A stretch of 64,000 nt of DNA from Paenarthrobacter nitroguajacolicus (GCF_029952445.1 NZ_JAQPPK010000021.1:1-64000); one strand, 5' to 3'. Shown: positions 51,978 to 60,966, numbered from the stretch's first letter. Made by a program: numbers and translations. The notes: generated by a model from the letters alone, not told the origin.

Positions 51978-52996
51978 GCAGTCTCTTACCCCAAGCGGAC
52001 ACCGTATCGCCGCGGAACATCCTGTTTATCGGCGGGACCGGGGTCATCAGTGCGGCGGCGGCTGAACGCGTCGTCGCACTGGGCCACCGGCTGACCATCC
52101 TCAACAGGGGACGGTCGGCCGGTCGGCCGGTTCCCGACGGCGCGGAGGTGCTCCATGCGGACGTCAGGAACCCGTACGCCGTGCGCGAGGTCCTTCAGGG
52201 AAGGGAGTACGACGCCGTTGCGGACTTCATCTCGTTCACGCCGGATCATGCTCGGGCCAGCTTGGATTTGTTCCGTGGCCGGACCGGTCAGTACGTTTTC
52301 ATCAGTTCCGCTTCGGCGTACCAAAAGCCGCCCACCACGCTGCCTATCCGCGAGTCCACACCGCTGAAGAACCCGTTCTGGAAGTACTCGCAGGACAAGA
52401 TCGCGTGCGAGGAATTACTGTTCGAGGCTTACCGTGATGTGGATTTCCCGCTGACCGTGGTGCGGCCTTCGCACACCTATGACCGGACCAAGATCGCCAT
52501 GGTGGGCGGGTGGACGGACATCCACAGGATGCGCGCGGGCATGCCTGTGATGGTCCACGGCGACGGGACCTCTCTTTGGACGCTGACGCACAGCCGTGAT
52601 TTCGCCAAGGCTTTTGTGGGGCTTCTGGGCCGGCCACAGGCGGTGGGCGAGAGCTACACCATAACCTCGGACGAGTTCCTGCCCTGGAACCAGATCTACC
52701 GCTTGTTCGCACGCGCAGCGGGAGTGGATGAACCGGAACTGTTCCATGTTTCCTCCGACACCATCGCCGCCCACAGCCCGGAGCTCGGCCCCAACCTGTT
52801 GGGCGACCGCTCGCACTCCGTGGTGTTCGACAACTCCAAGATCAAGGCGCTGGTTCCCGATTACCGGGCAACAATCCCGTTCGCGGATGGGGCCAGGGAA
52901 ATTGTTGAGTGGCACGATCAGCACCCCGAATTGCAGGTGGTGGGCGAGGACTACATGGAGCTAAGCGACAGGCTCTTTGATTGGAGCCGGCGATAG
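51974..52996 (+). CDS. NAD-dependent epimerase/dehydratase-like protein (extended SDR)
   Basis: 340 aa from GTG 51974. ILFIGGTGVISAAAAERVVA is the nucleotide site, FISSASAYQKPPTT and YSQDKIACEELL give Ser/Tyr/Lys in an atypical extended SDR. The family relates to sugar epimerases and isoflavone-reductase-like proteins. It is translationally coupled to the reductase before it. The substrate is probably a nucleotide-free sugar derivative, judging by the context. Confidence 0.8.
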   Translation: MSSLLPQADTVSPRNILFIGGTGVISAAAAERVVALGHRLTILNRGRSAGRPVPDGAEVLHADVRNPYAVREVLQGREYDAVADFISFTPDHARASLDLFRGRTGQYVFISSASAYQKPPTTLPIRESTPLKNPFWKYSQDKIACEELLFEAYRDVDFPLTVVRPSHTYDRTKIAMVGGWTDIHRMRAGMPVMVHGDGTSLWTLTHSRDFAKAFVGLLGRPQAVGESYTITSDEFLPWNQIYRLFARAAGVDEPELFHVSSDTIAAHSPELGPNLLGDRSHSVVFDNSKIKALVPDYRATIPFADGAREIVEWHDQHPELQVVGEDYMELSDRLFDWSRR

Positions 52997-53055
52997 TTGT
53001 TGCCAAGCACCAAGCGGCCAGCGTAGAAACGTAGAAACCCGGAGGAGAGCAGCCC

Positions 53056-53886
53056 ATGGAACTTGCCCCACTTATCGAACTCAACGATCACCATAAGATC
53101 CCACAACTTGGCCTTGGCACGTGGCCGCTGAATGACGCCGAGGTCGCCGACGCCGTGGTGGAAGCTGTTTCTTGCGGCTACAGGCACATCGATACTGCCG
53201 TGAAGTATGGCAATGAAAAGGGCGTGGGCAATGGGATCCGGTCTTGCGGGGTGAACCGCGCAGAGCTGTTCATCACCACCAAGCTGGACGGTGCATTCCA
53301 GGGTTCCGGCAAGGCGGTGGACGGCCTGGAGGGCTCACTGGAGCGCTTGGGACTGGAATACGTGGACCTGCTCCTCATCCACTGGCCCCTCCCCCGCCGC
53401 GGCGAATTCGTTTCCACCTGGAAAACGTTTGAGGAGCTCCAGGCTTCGGGCAAAGTCCGCTCGATCGGAGTGTCCAATTTCAAACCGGCGCACTTGGACC
53501 AGTTGTTCCAGGAGACCAACGTAGTGCCGGCGGTGAACCAGATCCAGGTCAGTCCTTCGATTCCCCGCCCTGCCGCGCGGGCTTACAACGAACGGCATGG
53601 CATCATCACGGAGTCCTACAGCCCGTTGGGTGCCAGCAGTGACTTGTTGAACGCCCCGGTTTTGGCCTCCGTTGGCGATAAGTACGGAAAGACTCCGGGC
53701 CAGGTCGTACTCCGCTGGCACGTCCAGCAGGGGCTCGTCGCCATCCCCAAAACCGCCAATCCCCAGCGAATGAGGGAGAACCTGGACGTCTTCGACTTCG
53801 AACTGGACCAGGACGACCTCAGCAAACTGCAAACGCTCGACGCCGGACCGGACGCGGGCGTCGACTCGGACGTTCAGGGGCACTGA
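53056..53886 (+). CDS. Aldo/keto reductase (AKR5-like, second copy)
   Basis: 276 aa, with a GGAGGAGAG ribosome site before ATG 53056. GYRHIDTAVKYGNEKGVGNG, FITTKLDGAF and LLLIHWPLPRR carry the tetrad; IPKTANPQRMRENLDV is the NADPH site. It is of the same AKR branch as the gene at 50156 but clearly diverged, so the two probably act on different substrates of one pathway. Confidence 0.88.
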   Translation: MELAPLIELNDHHKIPQLGLGTWPLNDAEVADAVVEAVSCGYRHIDTAVKYGNEKGVGNGIRSCGVNRAELFITTKLDGAFQGSGKAVDGLEGSLERLGLEYVDLLLIHWPLPRRGEFVSTWKTFEELQASGKVRSIGVSNFKPAHLDQLFQETNVVPAVNQIQVSPSIPRPAARAYNERHGIITESYSPLGASSDLLNAPVLASVGDKYGKTPGQVVLRWHVQQGLVAIPKTANPQRMRENLDVFDFELDQDDLSKLQTLDAGPDAGVDSDVQGH

Positions 53887-53887
53887 C

Positions 53888-54928
53888 ATGGAACATGAAA
53901 CGCTGATCTGGGCCGGTTCCTACACGGCAGACAGGAACGGTCACGGCAAGGGCATCACCGCGCTCTCGGCAGACGGAGAGGGGCAACTGACATCCGTCGG
54001 CCTGGCCATTGCCGCCAACTCGCCGTCGTTCCTTGCACTGCACCCGACGTTGCCGGTGGTGTACGCCGTCGCCGAGGAAGGCAAGACCGTACGCGCTTAT
54101 CGCCGGACGGGCGAGGCCAAACTCGAGGCCTTCGGCGAACCCTGGCCTGCCGGCGAGGCAACCTGTCACGTCGCCGCCGATCCGCAGGGCCGCTTCATCG
54201 TGGCCACGTGTTGGGGCGACGGCCAGGTTATTCTGTACGGTCTGGACGACGACGGCGCCATCACCTCGCGCGCCAGTGCGGCAGCCGCCGTCGACCCCCA
54301 CACTGCGACGTCCCCTGACGGGGAGCGGCCCAGCCGGGCGCATTCAAGCCTGATGCTTCCTGACGGCAGGGTGATGACCACGGATCTCGGACACGACCTG
54401 GTCCGCGTATGGCAGTACGTACCTGGCGAGGGGCTGCAGCCGGACCACCAGGTCATCCTGCCCATGGGCTCAGGGCCGCGGCACATGGCACGACACCATA
54501 GCGGCACGGTCTTCGTGGACACGGAGTACTCGGTGGAAGTAGCCACCATAAGGATGGAACCAGATGGTACGTACGAGCTGAAGTCCGTGGTTCCAGCGAG
54601 CGCCACCGGAGCCAAGGACGGAGACGCCGGCGCTGAGATCGCGTTGTCGCCTGATGGCCGCTTCGCCTATGTGGGCGTACGTGGGACCAACCGGATCTGC
54701 GTGCTGCAGGTTTCGGGCGATGGCACTGGGGTTGAGCCCACCGGCGAGGTTCCCTGCGGCGGTGACTGGCCACGCCACCACTTGGTCCGCGAGGGCTGGC
54801 TGTACGTCGCCAACGAAGGCTCGGACGACGTCGTAAGCTTCAGGCTGGACCGGGAAACGGGGCTTCCGGACGGTCCTGTAGCCCGCGTTGAAACAGGCTC
54901 ACCCAGCATGTTGCTTCCGGCCGGTTAA
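53888..54928 (+). CDS. Lactonase-family beta-propeller (6-phosphogluconolactonase-like)
   Basis: 346 aa; the ATG is one base after the stop of the reductase gene. ANSPSFLALHPTLPVVYAVA, AHSSLMLPDGRVMTTDLGHD and GDWPRHHLVREGWLYVANEG are the conserved blocks of the YbhE/Pgl propeller family. It would hydrolyse a sugar lactone, the product expected from an aldose dehydrogenase running in the oxidative direction. Last gene of the operon, ended by a long inverted repeat. Confidence 0.87.
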   Translation: MEHETLIWAGSYTADRNGHGKGITALSADGEGQLTSVGLAIAANSPSFLALHPTLPVVYAVAEEGKTVRAYRRTGEAKLEAFGEPWPAGEATCHVAADPQGRFIVATCWGDGQVILYGLDDDGAITSRASAAAAVDPHTATSPDGERPSRAHSSLMLPDGRVMTTDLGHDLVRVWQYVPGEGLQPDHQVILPMGSGPRHMARHHSGTVFVDTEYSVEVATIRMEPDGTYELKSVVPASATGAKDGDAGAEIALSPDGRFAYVGVRGTNRICVLQVSGDGTGVEPTGEVPCGGDWPRHHLVREGWLYVANEGSDDVVSFRLDRETGLPDGPVARVETGSPSMLLPAG

Positions 54929-54933
54929 CTGAC

Positions 54934-54994
54934 GCCGAGATGGCACTTAATGACAATCATCCGCTCAGAAATTGTCATTATTTGCCATCTCGGC
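54934..54994. repeat. Long inverted repeat (family member D)
   Basis: Arms 54934-54957 and 54971-54994 pair at 22 of 24 positions around a 13-base loop. The arm (GCCGAGATGGCA, then TAATGACAAT) is about 80% identical to the right arm of the repeat at 11309-11367. It separates the convergent lactonase and hypothetical genes. Confidence 0.7.
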
Positions 54995-55001
54995 GAGCTT
55001 T

Positions 55002-55232
55002 TCAGGCGGCCCAGACCTCGACGTCGTCCGTGCCGCAAATGAGTTTGCGGCCGGTCGGTTCAAGGATTACCCAGAGCAGTTCCTGGTGCTTGGAGACATC
55101 GTCCACGCGGCCCTTGCCGGCGCCCCACGCGACGTCGTAAATCCACACAGGATCGCCGGTGCTGAGTTCGGCCCAGGCGCTGGCGGGAACGTGGCGGTAG
55201 TCGGCAGGCCTGTTCAGGATGGAGTTGGTCAT
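55002..55232 (-). CDS. Small hypothetical protein, 76 aa
   Basis: It contains PASAWAELSTGDPVWIYDVA, a KGRVDD segment and RKLICGTDDVEVW, suggesting a small beta-barrel. No family recognised. Its start overlaps the stop of the next small gene by four bases, which supports both as real and co-translated. Confidence 0.5.
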   Translation of the reverse strand: MTNSILNRPADYRHVPASAWAELSTGDPVWIYDVAWGAGKGRVDDVSKHQELLWVILEPTGRKLICGTDDVEVWAA

Positions 55233-55426
55233 GCCGAAACTTCAGCGGAAGTCCGCCGCCTCCAGAGAGTCGGGACTCCGTCGTAGGCCGGAAGAACGTG
55301 ACCCTCAGCGAAAACCTGGACGGCGTCCGGTTGGGACTCCGGGCTCCACAGACCCGACGCCGGGCAGTGGGAACCGGTGGGCATAACGCGGGTGGCTCGT
55401 TCGCGCAGGAGGGCGATGCTCTTCAT
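55229..55426 (-). CDS. Small hypothetical protein, 65 aa
   Basis: It begins MKSIALLRERATRVMPTGSH and has CPASGLWSPESQPDAVQVFA, then GHVLPAYDGVPTLWRR. The pattern Gly-x2-Cys-Pro..Gly-x-Trp and a late Trp-Arg-Arg resembles small actinobacterial proteins of unknown role. Only one Cys is present, so it is not a zinc ribbon. It is co-translated with the 76-aa gene. Confidence 0.45.
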   Translation of the reverse strand: MKSIALLRERATRVMPTGSHCPASGLWSPESQPDAVQVFAEGHVLPAYDGVPTLWRRRTSAEVSA

Positions 55427-55570
55427 CTTTGAAACTCATCCTTGGGGTATTCGGGAACTTTGTGAAGCAGATCTCTTCAACCCTATGTAAGCCGCGCGAG
55501 CTTCGTTATGGACAGTTGCACAGCGTTTTCACTTTGACACATGCAAGGGCACAGCGATGGAAGTCCAGCC

Positions 55571-55906
55571 CTAAAAGTCCCTGTCCAGCGCGCCCGGCTC
55601 CGTGACCGGGGCCAGGGAGCAGGCCGCGCCGGTAAGCGAGGTGACGGCGGCGGTCGGGGTCCAGACCATGCTTGCCGCCGCCCCGGCTGTACGGACTCCG
55701 GATCCTCCGCTGGCGGCACTGCCCAACACCACCGTGACCACACTTCGTGGCACCCCAGCCACTGTCTCCGCACTGGCTGTCATGGTTGCGTTGAAGACCA
55801 CGGTCTTCCGGCTCTTGGCGAAGTTCTGCTTCAGGTTCACTGAGCCCAGGTTCACGCTGCTCCCGGTCCGCTGGATGTCCAGCACATCCTGGGAGTTGAG
55901 TTCAGG
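55571..55906 (-). pseudogene. C-terminal remnant of a secreted beta-sandwich protein
   Basis: The open frame is bounded upstream by an in-frame stop (55907-55909) and has no good start. The text NSQDVLDIQRTGSSVNLGSV, SAAWTPTAA-like segments and the ending PVTEPGALDRDF look like the last 100 residues of exported actinobacterial Ig-like proteins, without signal peptide or N-terminal domains. It is most likely the decayed 3' end of a larger gene. The surrounding 55427-55994 holds nothing else that I can support. Confidence 0.4.
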
Positions 55907-55932
55907 CTACCTGAGCTAAGGCGATCTATCTA

Positions 55933-55981
55933 CAAGAAAGTCATGCAATTAACAACTTTGTCACTTTCTTGTCACGAAGCA
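55933..55981 (-). terminator. Hairpin after the membrane partner of the ECF sigma factor
   Basis: CAAGAAAGT (55933-55941) pairs with ACTTTCTTG (55973-55981); the loop is long (31 bases) and A/T-rich. It lies 13 bases past the end of the minus-strand gene at 55995, a fair place for a terminator. Confidence 0.45.
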
Positions 55982-55994
55982 GGATATTCCTGCA

Positions 55995-57017
55995 CTACTG
56001 ATACCGAAGGCTTAGCAACAGGCCCTTCAGCTGGGCATACTGCGTGCTGCCCATCCAAGCCTTGGCTGCTTCCGGGGTGGCGAAGATCGGCTGTTTTTCG
56101 TAATCGAACACCACGTAGGCGTTCATGACTCCGTTGGGCATCCTGATCTGGTTGGTTCCCGAGGTCGTCTCCCCGGACTTCAGCTCCGAGGCAAGGCGAA
56201 CGTCCATGAAGTAGTACGCGTCACCCAGGACTTTGGCACTGCCCGCGGGCGCTTCGTAGGGAACATACCTGGACTGGTCGGCCGCGAAACCAAACTCCAC
56301 GGGGTTGCCGGAGATATCGGTAAGCCCTGGGACCACAGCCCGGTCGTGGACAGTCCGGGTTACCTCTCCCGCGGTGCCGTCTCCGTAGAAACCGCTGTTC
56401 ACCACAGCCACCTTGGTGCCCGTAGCGTCCAGGATGGTGGCTCCTTGGGACGCAGCCTTCGTTTCCTCGGACAGATAGGGTCCCTGCTCCGTGAAAGCCG
56501 TCCAACCAACCGGAAGAGTGAAGGAGAGGTGCCCGTCGGGGAAGGTGAACTTTTGTGGGTTCGCCACGGGCGGCTGTGTTGGAGCCGTTGTCGGTGCAAC
56601 CGCCGGAGCTGTGGGAGCCTCGGACGGAGTGCTGACAGGCACCGTAGGTTCCGGGGTGGCCGACGGCGTTGCAGAGGGCGTCGCGGTAGGCGTCGGAGTC
56701 GCCGATGCGCTCGGTGTCGGAGTCGCTTCCGTGGTGGCGACCGTCACCGCCGGTGCGGGAGCAGCCGTCAGCGGTCCGAAATTGGCCGCAACAAGTACGC
56801 CCGCCGTGACCGCCGCAGCACCGAGCAACAGTCCGCCCGCGATCCGGGCCTTGCGGCGCCGGCGATCCTCCAGCGACACAACGCCAGCAGCTGGGTTGTT
56901 GTCGCTGAACACCCGCGGTCCGGTGAGCATGCGCGCCAGCGCTTCTTCGGAATTGATCTCCGCTGACTCGTTCGCCAGCGGGTCAATGGCTGAAATTTGG
57001 TTCTTGATCGGATCCAT
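55995..57017 (-). CDS. Single-span membrane protein, probable partner of the ECF sigma factor
   Basis: 340 aa from ATG 57017, five bases after the sigma stop. The cytoplasmic part (1-57) has a conserved-looking EEALARMLTGPRVFSDNN. A basic RRRRKAR precedes a membrane helix (about 58-80), then comes a Thr/Pro/Ala-rich linker of about 80 residues and an extracellular domain with FPDGHLSFTLPVGWTAF. No zinc-finger anti-sigma motif is present. Position and topology suggest an anti-sigma or sensor role. Confidence 0.7.
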   Translation of the reverse strand: MDPIKNQISAIDPLANESAEINSEEALARMLTGPRVFSDNNPAAGVVSLEDRRRRKARIAGGLLLGAAAVTAGVLVAANFGPLTAAPAPAVTVATTEATPTPSASATPTPTATPSATPSATPEPTVPVSTPSEAPTAPAVAPTTAPTQPPVANPQKFTFPDGHLSFTLPVGWTAFTEQGPYLSEETKAASQGATILDATGTKVAVVNSGFYGDGTAGEVTRTVHDRAVVPGLTDISGNPVEFGFAADQSRYVPYEAPAGSAKVLGDAYYFMDVRLASELKSGETTSGTNQIRMPNGVMNAYVVFDYEKQPIFATPEAAKAWMGSTQYAQLKGLLLSLRYQ

Positions 57018-57022
57018 TGTCT

Positions 57023-57532
57023 TCAGACCCCCATCTTCTGTGTTGTCGATTCGGCCCCGGCAGGCATCAGTTTCCGGAAGGCAGTCCGTGCCCGGTGGAG
57101 GCGGACTTTTGCCGCGGATTCGCTGCATTGCAGCACTCCCGCGATGTCGGTAGTGCCCAAGCCGTCCCAATAGGCCAGCTGCAGAATGTCGCGGTCCTGC
57201 GCCCGAAGGCGATCCATGGCATCCTGTACCGCGGCGTTTTCGGAGGTATCGCCGAAGCGTTCCACCGCCGTCGTGCGGAGCTTTTCCTGCAGTGCCTGCT
57301 GCCGGTCGCGGCTACGGTAGGCATTGCCCACCAAATTGCGCGCAACTGTCAACAAATAGGCGAGCTCCGGACGGGCATCGTCGGACCACTTTTGCCAGAC
57401 GACCCGGAAGACGTCCGCCGCAATTTCCTCGGCCATCTCCGCTGATTCCACGCGTCGGCGGACAAATTTGAATACGGATGGATAGCTGTCTTTGTGAATG
57501 GCGATGAACGCCAATTCGCGCTCGGAAAGCAC
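57023..57532 (-). CDS. ECF sigma factor
   Basis: 169 aa. Region 2 is at about residues 12-75 (ESAEMAEEIAADVFRVVWQK and LAYLLTVARNLVGNAYRSR), and region 4 at about 105-155 (DILQLAYWDGLGTTDIAGVL, then SAAKVRLHRAR). It is followed by a membrane protein gene after five bases, the usual sigma/anti-sigma order. A GGAAAC box (57581-57586, minus strand) lies about 50 bases upstream, with GGTC about 16 bases further on, a candidate autoregulated ECF promoter. Confidence 0.88.
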   Translation of the reverse strand: MLSERELAFIAIHKDSYPSVFKFVRRRVESAEMAEEIAADVFRVVWQKWSDDARPELAYLLTVARNLVGNAYRSRDRQQALQEKLRTTAVERFGDTSENAAVQDAMDRLRAQDRDILQLAYWDGLGTTDIAGVLQCSESAAKVRLHRARTAFRKLMPAGAESTTQKMGV

Positions 57533-57594
57533 GATTTTCCCCCTGAAACTTAGAACCCGGACCTGCAGGATACTTGTATAGTTTCCGGCTCGGG

Positions 57595-57616
57595 CCCACT
57601 GGTTACAGTAAGTGGG
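57595..57616. terminator. Terminator after the urease/nickel operon
   Basis: CCCACT (57595-57600) pairs with AGTGGG (57611-57616), and CTG/CAG can extend the stem inside. It is 21 bases past the end of the nickel transporter gene. Confidence 0.5.
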
Positions 57617-57637
57617 AAATATTTTGCGTTGGCCCGC

Positions 57638-58684
57638 CTAGGCCGCGTGGCGTGCGACGCGTCCGCGCCAGACAGACCCGGACCACACGGTCACAAACAG
57701 GGCCACCAGGATCAAGCCGGCGTCGCCCAGGTCGACTTCGCCCAGCCACGTTGTCAGCGGATCGTGCAGCCCAAAAGCGGCGTTGGAGAAGCCACCCAGC
57801 GTGATCAAAGAGATGAAGAGCGCCGAAACAGCCGAGATCCCGGTGATCACGGCGTTAAAACCCAGCTTCCGCCGGGGATTGTGAATGGCGGACTTGTACA
57901 TCTTCATCATGGCAACCCCATTGATCGAGTCGCACAGGGTCATTGCCGCGGTGAAGGCCAGCGGGAGCGCCATCAGGGCGAGGGGCGAAACTCCGGCGAG
58001 TGACGCCGTCGTGGTGATGAGCAGCAGCCCGATGGTGGTGGCGGTATCGAATCCCAGCCCGAAGAGGAAGCCGATCACGTAGATGTTCCGTGGCCGCTCC
58101 ACCTTTGACAGCGGCTTGGCCAGCAACCGGGCAACAAAGCCCTTGGCTTCAAGGTCTTCGGGCCGCAGCTCACCGCCGCCCTGCACCTTCCGGTACACCT
58201 GCATGGCGCGGATGAACGCGGAGCCATTGAACAGGCCCATCGCCAGCAGGAACAGCCCGGACACGCCGCCGCCGATCAGGCCGAGGACCGTGTTGCCGGT
58301 GGTTCCCTCCTCCATGAACTGCCCGATCAGCGTAGCCCCGGCCACCACCAGGAGCCCCGCAAGAATTACCACCGAGCTGTGCCCCAGGCTGAATGCGAAC
58401 CCGACGCTCACCGGGTCCTTTCGCTGGGCAACGAACTTGCGCGTGGAGTTGTCGATCGCTGCGATGTGGTCCCAGTCGTAGCTGTGCTTGATGCCCGCCA
58501 CGTACGCGGTGACCACCAGCCCGAGCGCCAGCGGCTGGGCACCACCGGCGCTTCCGGCAAGCAAAAGTGCGACGCCGGCAACATGCAAAGCGGCGACGGC
58601 ACCGAAAGTGAACAGCAGGCGCGTCCGGAAGGACAGTGCGTCCCGCTCGCGGTACATGGCGGCGAACTCCGTCAGCGCAGTCAT
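57638..58684 (-). CDS. NiCoT-family nickel/cobalt permease
   Basis: 348 aa with eight membrane spans. IKHSYDWDHIAAIDNSTRKF in span 2 is the metal-binding signature of the HoxN/NixA family, with FSLGHSSVVIL and LFGLGFDTATTIGLL as further marks. Its ATG overlaps the ureD stop by one base, so it is part of the urease operon and supplies Ni2+ for the active site. Confidence 0.93.
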   Translation of the reverse strand: MTALTEFAAMYRERDALSFRTRLLFTFGAVAALHVAGVALLLAGSAGGAQPLALGLVVTAYVAGIKHSYDWDHIAAIDNSTRKFVAQRKDPVSVGFAFSLGHSSVVILAGLLVVAGATLIGQFMEEGTTGNTVLGLIGGGVSGLFLLAMGLFNGSAFIRAMQVYRKVQGGGELRPEDLEAKGFVARLLAKPLSKVERPRNIYVIGFLFGLGFDTATTIGLLLITTTASLAGVSPLALMALPLAFTAAMTLCDSINGVAMMKMYKSAIHNPRRKLGFNAVITGISAVSALFISLITLGGFSNAAFGLHDPLTTWLGEVDLGDAGLILVALFVTVWSGSVWRGRVARHAA

Positions 58685-59628
58685 CAGTATTTCCTCAGGT
58701 TCAGGGGCTCCTGCCCGTACCAGCGTTCGCGCAGGAAGCTGGTGCAGGCGCCGAGCAGCGTGTTGAGTTCCTCGGTGCTGTTCGACAACGATCGCAGCAC
58801 AAGCCCGGTAGTTCCTGCAATAGTCGCGGTCAAGGAAACTCCGGTGTAGGCCCCAAATCCGCGGGTCACCTCATGCAACTGGTCGGCCAGCCCTTGCTCC
58901 ACGCGCGGATCCACCACCACCAGAGAGCCCAAATGGCTGGACCCCTCCATGAACCCCAGGCCTGTCACATCGTTGACGGGAGGACGGATCAGGAGATTAT
59001 CGAGCGCCAGCAGCTTCGCACTGTTTCCGTCCTCGATCCAGATTTCGTTCCGCAATCTCACTTCTTCGTACTTGAACTCCCCGCCGTCCGGCGACCACCC
59101 TGGCGTGATGACTTCAGCCATGACAAAGCTCGACGTCGGGTGGAGACTTATCCGCGAATTCTGCCGATAACTGGCCTCCCGATAAGCAATCAATTGGTCG
59201 GGCAGCAACTCCAGCCTGGAGCCCTCCCCCAACCTCACACTCATTCGCTGCTCAGCAAACGACCCCGGCGTCCGGTACACCTTGGTAGCCGACTGCGTAG
59301 TCAACAACAGCTCAGCCCCCGCCTCAACCTCCACGTCAATGAGGAACAAGTCCGCCCCCAAATACGCCCCGCCAGGATTGACCATGACATAACAAACCTG
59401 CCCGCTCTGATCCAAGTAATGCGGCCGCAAAACCCGCAGAGCCCCCTCATGAAACTGCCGCGAAGCAACAGACCGCCCTCCACGCTCGGCGATGCGCAGC
59501 CGGAGTTCGCCCCTGGGCGACTGGACCGCCGAGGCGGCTGAGCCGGATTTTTGGGCCGCGGCGTGGCGGGCATCGCGAAGCGGGCACGGCCCAAAATCCG
59601 GCGAAGCCGCCGTCGCAACCAGACTCAC
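58684..59628 (-). CDS. ureD: Urease accessory protein UreD
   Basis: 314 aa from GTG 59628, which overlaps the ureG stop (GTGA). [16 protein letters not shown]-type blocks are visible ([20 protein letters not shown]), with [13 protein letters not shown] and EVITPGW, the family's conserved positions. UreD scaffolds the UreFG complex on the apo-urease. The first 30 residues ([18 protein letters not shown]) come from a hairpin repeat at 59542-59602 inserted in frame. They are absent from normal UreD, so an internal start near [12 protein letters not shown] is possible. Confidence 0.9.
   Translation of the reverse strand: MSLVATAASPDFGPCPLRDARHAAAQKSGSAASAVQSPRGELRLRIAERGGRSVASRQFHEGALRVLRPHYLDQSGQVCYVMVNPGGAYLGADLFLIDVEVEAGAELLLTTQSATKVYRTPGSFAEQRMSVRLGEGSRLELLPDQLIAYREASYRQNSRISLHPTSSFVMAEVITPGWSPDGGEFKYEEVRLRNEIWIEDGNSAKLLALDNLLIRPPVNDVTGLGFMEGSSHLGSLVVVDPRVEQGLADQLHEVTRGFGAYTGVSLTATIAGTTGLVLRSLSNSTEELNTLLGACTSFLRERWYGQEPLNLRKY
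59542..59602. repeat. Hairpin repeat element, copy 1 (inside ureD)
   Basis: A 30-base core (59558-59587, GCGGCGTGGCGGGCATCGCG then AAGCGGGCAC) is flanked by arms GCCGGATTTTTGGGCC and GGCCCAAAATCCGGC that pair with one bulge. The core is identical to that at 60982-61011, while the arms are different in sequence but again complementary. Both copies continue with GCGAAGC. The element is in the coding frame of ureD. Confidence 0.8.
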
Positions 59629-60242
59629 GAGGCCAAGTCGAGCATCAGGACATCCCGCCGGATCCAGTTGAGGACGTCTTCCAACCCCTCGTCCGTCTTG
59701 AGGTTGGTAAAGCAGAACGGCTTATCACCGCGGAATTCCTTGGAGTCCCGCTCCATGATGGACAGGTCGGCTCCGACATGCGGGGCGAGGTCGGTCTTGT
59801 TGATGATGAAGAGGTCGGACTTGATCATGCCTTGGCCGGCTTTGCGGGGGATCTTCTCGCCTTGGGCGACGTCGATGATGTAAATGGAGAAATCCACCAG
59901 TTCGGGGCTGAACGTGGCTGAGAGGTTGTCGCCGCCGGATTCGACGAAGATCACTTGCAGGTCCGGGTGGCGTTGCTTGAGTTCTTCAATGGCCGCGGTG
60001 TTCATAGACGTGTCTTCGCGGATGGCGGTGTGCGGGCAGCCGCCGGTTTCGACGCCGATGATCCGGTCCTCGGGCAGGATTCCGTTGGCTGCGAGGATTT
60101 TTGCGTCTTCGATGGTGTAGATGTCGTTGGTGACGGCGGCCATGGAGATGTCGCCGCTCATGTGTCGGGTGATCCGCTCCACGAGCTGGGTCTTTCCAGC
60201 TCCTACGGGTCCACCGATGCCGATTTTGATGGGTTCAGTCAT
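59625..60242 (-). CDS. ureG: Urease accessory GTPase UreG
   Basis: 205 aa. [20 protein letters not shown] is the P-loop, [11 protein letters not shown] and [19 protein letters not shown] hold the metal-binding Cys-Pro-His motif, and VFIN-type [16 protein letters not shown] is the guanine-binding NKxD. UreG uses GTP to load Ni2+ with UreDF. CAGGAGG stands before the ATG. Confidence 0.97.
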   Translation of the reverse strand: MTEPIKIGIGGPVGAGKTQLVERITRHMSGDISMAAVTNDIYTIEDAKILAANGILPEDRIIGVETGGCPHTAIREDTSMNTAAIEELKQRHPDLQVIFVESGGDNLSATFSPELVDFSIYIIDVAQGEKIPRKAGQGMIKSDLFIINKTDLAPHVGADLSIMERDSKEFRGDKPFCFTNLKTDEGLEDVLNWIRRDVLMLDLAS

Positions 60243-60255
60243 GTGTCCTCCTGAG

Positions 60256-60927
60256 TTAGCTCATGAACATTCGGGCGCGTTGCCGTTCGTGCCGCATTTG
60301 TGAAATTTCCAGTCCGGGACTGACCGCCCCGAAGTCTTCCCAGCACAGCCGTGCTACATCCTGGACGGCGGCAGCAACGGCGTCGTGCGCCTGGCGAAGT
60401 ACCCGCTGCCCTGCGTTCTGCCCCAGCGGGATGGCGCGTACGGCGTTCTGCGTCAGCGAAGTAACGGTCGCGAAGAGATAAGCGGACAGGGCAGCCTCAA
60501 AGGGAACCCCCAAGGACCGCGCAATGACACCAAAAGCCAAGGGCTGATGCCCCTGCGCACTCCCCTCCCGTACCAGCTCCCGATAAGCATCCAACTCCCC
60601 CGACGGAAACACTTCCCCGCCGATCTCGAGCAAACGCCCACCCATCTTCAAAGAGGCCTCCCGAACCTCCCGAGCCAACAACTGCGAAGAAAGAACAGAA
60701 TCCAACAAACCCACATCCGCCCCCTCATAAAGAAAGCGGATAGCAAGTCCATCCGAGTAAGTCAGCTGCTGCCCCAAAAAAGCGGAAAGCCAAACCCCAA
60801 ACGACCCCTCATCCCCAACAAGCCCACGCTCGATATAGCCCTCAAACCCCAAAGAATGAGCAAACGCCCCCGTAGGCAAAGCCGAGTCGGTCAACTGCTG
60901 AAGAGCCAGCTGATACGTCGCACTCAC
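60256..60927 (-). CDS. ureF: Urease accessory protein UreF
   Basis: 223 aa from GTG 60927; longer upstream readings run into the hairpin repeat and are unlikely. [20 protein letters not shown] is the conserved UreF start, and [20 protein letters not shown] and [16 protein letters not shown] follow. UreF bridges UreD and UreG. The 141-base gap to ureE is unusual in this otherwise compact operon and is largely filled by the repeat. Confidence 0.93.
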   Translation of the reverse strand: MSATYQLALQQLTDSALPTGAFAHSLGFEGYIERGLVGDEGSFGVWLSAFLGQQLTYSDGLAIRFLYEGADVGLLDSVLSSQLLAREVREASLKMGGRLLEIGGEVFPSGELDAYRELVREGSAQGHQPLAFGVIARSLGVPFEAALSAYLFATVTSLTQNAVRAIPLGQNAGQRVLRQAHDAVAAAVQDVARLCWEDFGAVSPGLEISQMRHERQRARMFMS

Positions 60928-60966
60928 GTGCCACCGCCGGAGGTGCGGACTGCGGGCTGGAGCGGA

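Noticed and set aside
55541-55919. Two plus-strand open frames at 55541-55843 and 55602-55919
   Set aside because: No ribosome sites and no domains; the opposite strand gives a better protein-like sequence, itself judged a remnant.
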